NCBI GenBank assembly: GCA_013396635.1
Contig: WBMW01001494.1
Coordinates: forward strand, 1,210,554-1,274,553
DNA length: 64,000 bases
Source of the DNA: Penelope pileata
Taxonomy: Eukaryota; Chordata; Aves; Galliformes; Cracidae
Direction: 5' to 3'
Part shown: one piece after another, positions 61,481-64,000 of the stretch
Layout: each line of letters starts with the position of its first letter
How positions within the stretch are numbered: the first letter of the stretch is position 1
Position numbers and translations under genes: made by a program
Notes under the pieces: generated by a model
What the model saw: only the letters and a program-made list of their open reading frames with translations
Told to the model about the DNA's origin: nothing
Database searches by the model: none

Positions 61481-62986
61481 TTGTGCAGCGATGTGAACTC
61501 ACATTCGTTTTCTCACGGTTGAAGCAACCTTGTCAGATAGGATCTATCCCAAAGTCCCACCAAAGTGTAACTAAGGTTGGATTACTTGATGAGCATCCAG
61601 GATGAGCAGCATTTGCAAAATTTACCTGGAATTCAGTTATTCTCCGGGGATAACAAGGCAAAGGCCCAGCACATAAATGTAAGATTTGCCCACTGAAACC
61701 ACCTTGCTCCAGCCCAGAATGAACCAGAAAGGTACAACAGATCACGGCTAATATCCTCTGAAATTCTGTGGCATGCAAAGAGGTCTATTTAAATCTGGAA
61801 CTAAGATTTGACTTCTTTAATTGATGTGGGAAGAAAGCCTTTCCAAGCCCTGGGAAGTGCTGTCTCGCAGACGGGTTCCCACCAACCCGCTTTCCTGCAC
61901 GCTGCTCTCGACATTTCAAAGGGGACCTGCAGTGAACTGCGTGCTCTGCGCCTGGCTTCACAAAGCCTTTGCTTTCCCCTGTGGATGTCTGCAAACTCCC
62001 TCGTGCTCAATAGGACCCAGCAAACACTTGTGGGGGAAAATGCAAGGGAGGCTCAGCAACACCACAGCTCTCAGCTCTGGGTGACAACAACCTCTGCTCT
62101 CCAGATTGTTCCCAGACCTGCTTCCTCGTCATCCACACTGCTCAGAATTCCAGAGCTGTTCCCTAGGGGTAGCATGGATGAAGCCACCCCACGTTTGGAT
62201 CCTGTTGCCGTTCCCAGCTCTCCGCTCTCAGACATAATACAAGTCCACACGTGGACCTGCCATGGGCATGGCTGCGACTGTCCTGAGCCGAGCACCTGCC
62301 CTGTGGGACGAGCCCTATCTTTCCATGTCTCTGTACAGCACCCAGCACAACGACCTACTAATTATAACAGAAGCTAAATTACTGCTAAAATTAGGTGCTT
62401 ATTAACATCATAGCCTCTGGGCACCACCACAACACTTAATGATGCTGCAGCCTGAAAGTAACTCCCAACCCATCATAATCTTCATGAAAAACTGTCCTTA
62501 GGGAGAGAGTTTTTGTACACGCTCTTGGTTTTCCATTAGGTTGCATTTTTACATGTGGAAAAAAAAATCTATTCAAATGCTTAAGGATTTCAGTTCTGTT
62601 CAACACTTTCATCTCCAAAACGACGGTGTGCATATGCTGTCACTTCTAAGCTTCACTTCTAAACTTTGAGTCATAAGCTTAGAGGGCAGTTTTTAAGTGT
62701 TGGGAAGGTGCTTGGACTCAGGACACCTCACCGCCATTAAAGGTCACCCCCACACACACCAGCGCCAGAAAACTGGCAGCACAGACCCAAAGCCAAGCTT
62801 GATTTTCTCCTGGGGGGGAGGTGGAGGTGCTGGGGGACATTTCCCTTGTCTCAGAGCTGCCCTGCACACTGCCCTCTGCCAGGCCCGGCACCCAGCAGCA
62901 GATGCAGCCATCGCAGCAGGAGCTGTCTCCCAGCCCAGCATCTGCCTGGGGACACAGGGACAGGGTCACAGCAGAGCTTGTGGGCA
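61481..62986. other. Non-coding stretch, no gene recognised
   Basis: Mixed sequence, AT-rich at about 62340-62670 and GC-rich after 62800. The plus-strand open frame of 189 codons (61808-62377) has no family resemblance, and its first part overlaps open minus-strand frames. Confidence 0.42.
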
Positions 62987-63049
62987 CGGGGACAGGGACA
63001 AGGACAGAGACAGAGATGGGGATTGGGATGGGGACAGGGACAGGGACAG
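62987..63049 (+). repeat. (GGGACA)n minisatellite with G-quadruplex motif
   Basis: About ten imperfect copies of the hexamer GGGACA (variants AGGACA, GAGACA, GGGATT and GGGATG). Five G tracts between 63018 and 63045, separated by loops of two or three bases, make a strong quadruplex motif. Because the unit is six bases, it stays open as a dipeptide repeat in several frames, which inflates open frames on both strands. Confidence 0.88.
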
Positions 63050-63148
63050 TCCAGAGAAGCCTCTCTGAAGATACCCCTGCACCACCCAGAGCAGCTTGCT
63101 CGCTCTGCCCCAGGTGAAGGAATCTCAGGTATGGCCCCAGATGAGCAG

Positions 63149-63218
63149 GCACAGGGCTGCGGGCACAGGGCAGGGAGCACAGGGCTGCGGGCACAGGGCT
63201 GCGGGCACAGGGCTGCGG
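63149..63218 (+). repeat. 14-bp tandem minisatellite, five copies
   Basis: Five head-to-tail 14-base units: copies 1, 3, 4 and 5 are GCACAGGGCTGCGG exactly, and copy 2 ends AGGGA instead of TGCGG. The near-identity of copies indicates recent expansion and likely length polymorphism. Confidence 0.93.
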
Positions 63219-64000
63219 GCGAGCCCTGGCAGCACTGGGAAGCCAGACCCAGCTATTGCAGGGCACACTTTCTCTGCTGCTGATTAATGAGGATGAGAAG
63301 GAAGGACTGGGTGGCTCCTTCCAGCCCTGCCCCTTATGCACACCCCCACAGGCACTCATATTATCTGTATCAAGCACATTTTTATGTAAATGCCCTAACC
63401 ATCCCTTTCAGAGGTACAATGCCTCCCAGACTAAGCCCCTGAATGGCATCGGCACATTTCTCCTGCCTCAGCTGCTCACCCAGACAAACAGAAGCGTGGC
63501 TCTCCACAAAGGGTTATGGTAATGCCAAGCACTAGGAGAGTCGAGGGGAGGGGGCAAGCAGGGGCCAACGCTATTTTAATAACAGAAGAAAAGCCGGGCT
63601 CCATATCTCGATGAGTCAGGGCAGGGGCAGGCCCCACAGATGGATAAATGGAGTCCCACAAGCAGACGGCGCAGCACTGCAGCATCTCTGGTGGGTGTGG
63701 ATGCAGGCGGGTGCTTGGCTGCAGGGCAGCGGCTGCGCTGGCAGCCTGGGGTTCTGCCACAGGGAACAGCACGGGAATGGTGAAACAGCCCATGAAGTGG
63801 AGAGGGGACATGAGGAAAAAGAGGAAACATAGAAGGCTCTTTCCCAGTCTCCACATGTGCCACACAGAATGGTCTAAGGCACAAGAGGAGAGGCTGTTTC
63901 CCACATCCTCCACCAACGTCCCACCACATTTGGGACCTTCCTCCTTTACTTCTCCTAAGACTCTCCATGGGGCTTGCTGCCATGGGCTGGCCCCCAGCAC
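63219..64000. other. Non-coding end of window
   Basis: Mixed to GC-rich sequence. The minus strand is open from 63476 to the window edge (174 codons) with a Pro/Cys/Leu-rich translation that matches no family. Because it runs off the edge, it cannot be fully judged. Confidence 0.4.

Noticed and set aside
62718..63377. 219-codon open frame with Val-Pro repeats, minus strand
   Set aside because: The repeat is the translation of the GGGACA hexamer array and the 14-bp minisatellite, not a protein repeat.
1..64000. Bacterial-type systems (CRISPR array, operons, toxin-antitoxin, phage)
   Set aside because: CR1 elements and vertebrate-type composition show this is a eukaryotic genome. No regularly spaced direct repeats with unique spacers exist.
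1..64000. Endogenous retrovirus or LTR pairs
   Set aside because: No paired long direct repeats, primer-binding site or recognisable gag, pol or env stretches were seen by eye. A RepeatMasker run would be needed to exclude old solo LTRs.
1..64000. tRNA, snoRNA or microRNA genes
   Set aside because: No cloverleaf with A and B boxes, no paired C/D boxes with a terminal stem and no familiar mature microRNA sequence was found by eye. Covariance-model scanning could still find diverged ones.

Overview
The window reads as bird nuclear DNA, most likely from a galliform. The evidence is two 5'-truncated CR1 LINE fragments with the avian-type 3' end (positions 29231-29592 on the minus strand and 45374-45565 on the plus strand), very few other interspersed repeats, and a mosaic of GC-rich blocks and AT-rich islands. 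Turtle or crocodile cannot be strictly excluded, because they also carry CR1. Nothing in it looks bacterial: there are no tightly packed genes, ribosome-binding sites, operons or CRISPR arrays.

I do not recognise any protein-coding gene, rRNA or tRNA. The open frames overlap on both strands, lie mostly in GC-rich stretches, have Ser/Pro/Cys-rich compositions typical of chance translation, and match no family I can name. The most economical reading is an intergenic desert or the inside of a very large intron. Small coding exons could still be hidden, and two weak terminal-exon candidates (54985-55066 and 60124-60263) are listed at low confidence.

Layout. 1-4329: mixed sequence with a small CpG-rich patch (191-331). 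4330-8127: mixed sequence with AT-rich islands and a CTCF-like site (5626-5642). 8128-13785: GC-rich blocks alternating with AT-rich islands, a 27-bp CRE-like palindrome (8822-8848) and a G-quadruplex motif (11207-11232). 13890-15655: the most striking part, two AT-rich islands around a GC-rich block, the first with six TAATTA homeodomain cores in about 660 bases and the second with a perfect POU octamer. 15656-34799: long featureless stretches with one CR1 and some simple repeats. 34800-36880: a run of plus-strand open frames ending in AATAAA signals and an A9 tract, origin unknown. 36881-49039: mixed sequence with homeodomain-site islands (40265-40400, 44250-44345, 45820-46080) and the second CR1. 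49089-61480: mixed sequence with AT-rich islands and a GC-rich block near 55420-56000. 61481-64000: ends with two neighbouring minisatellites (62987-63049 and 63149-63218).

If the window has a function, it is probably regulatory: the AT-rich islands with clustered homeodomain, POU and TCF-like motifs look like the conserved non-coding elements that surround vertebrate developmental regulators. That is inference; cross-species alignment would decide it. I found no convincing undescribed biological system.
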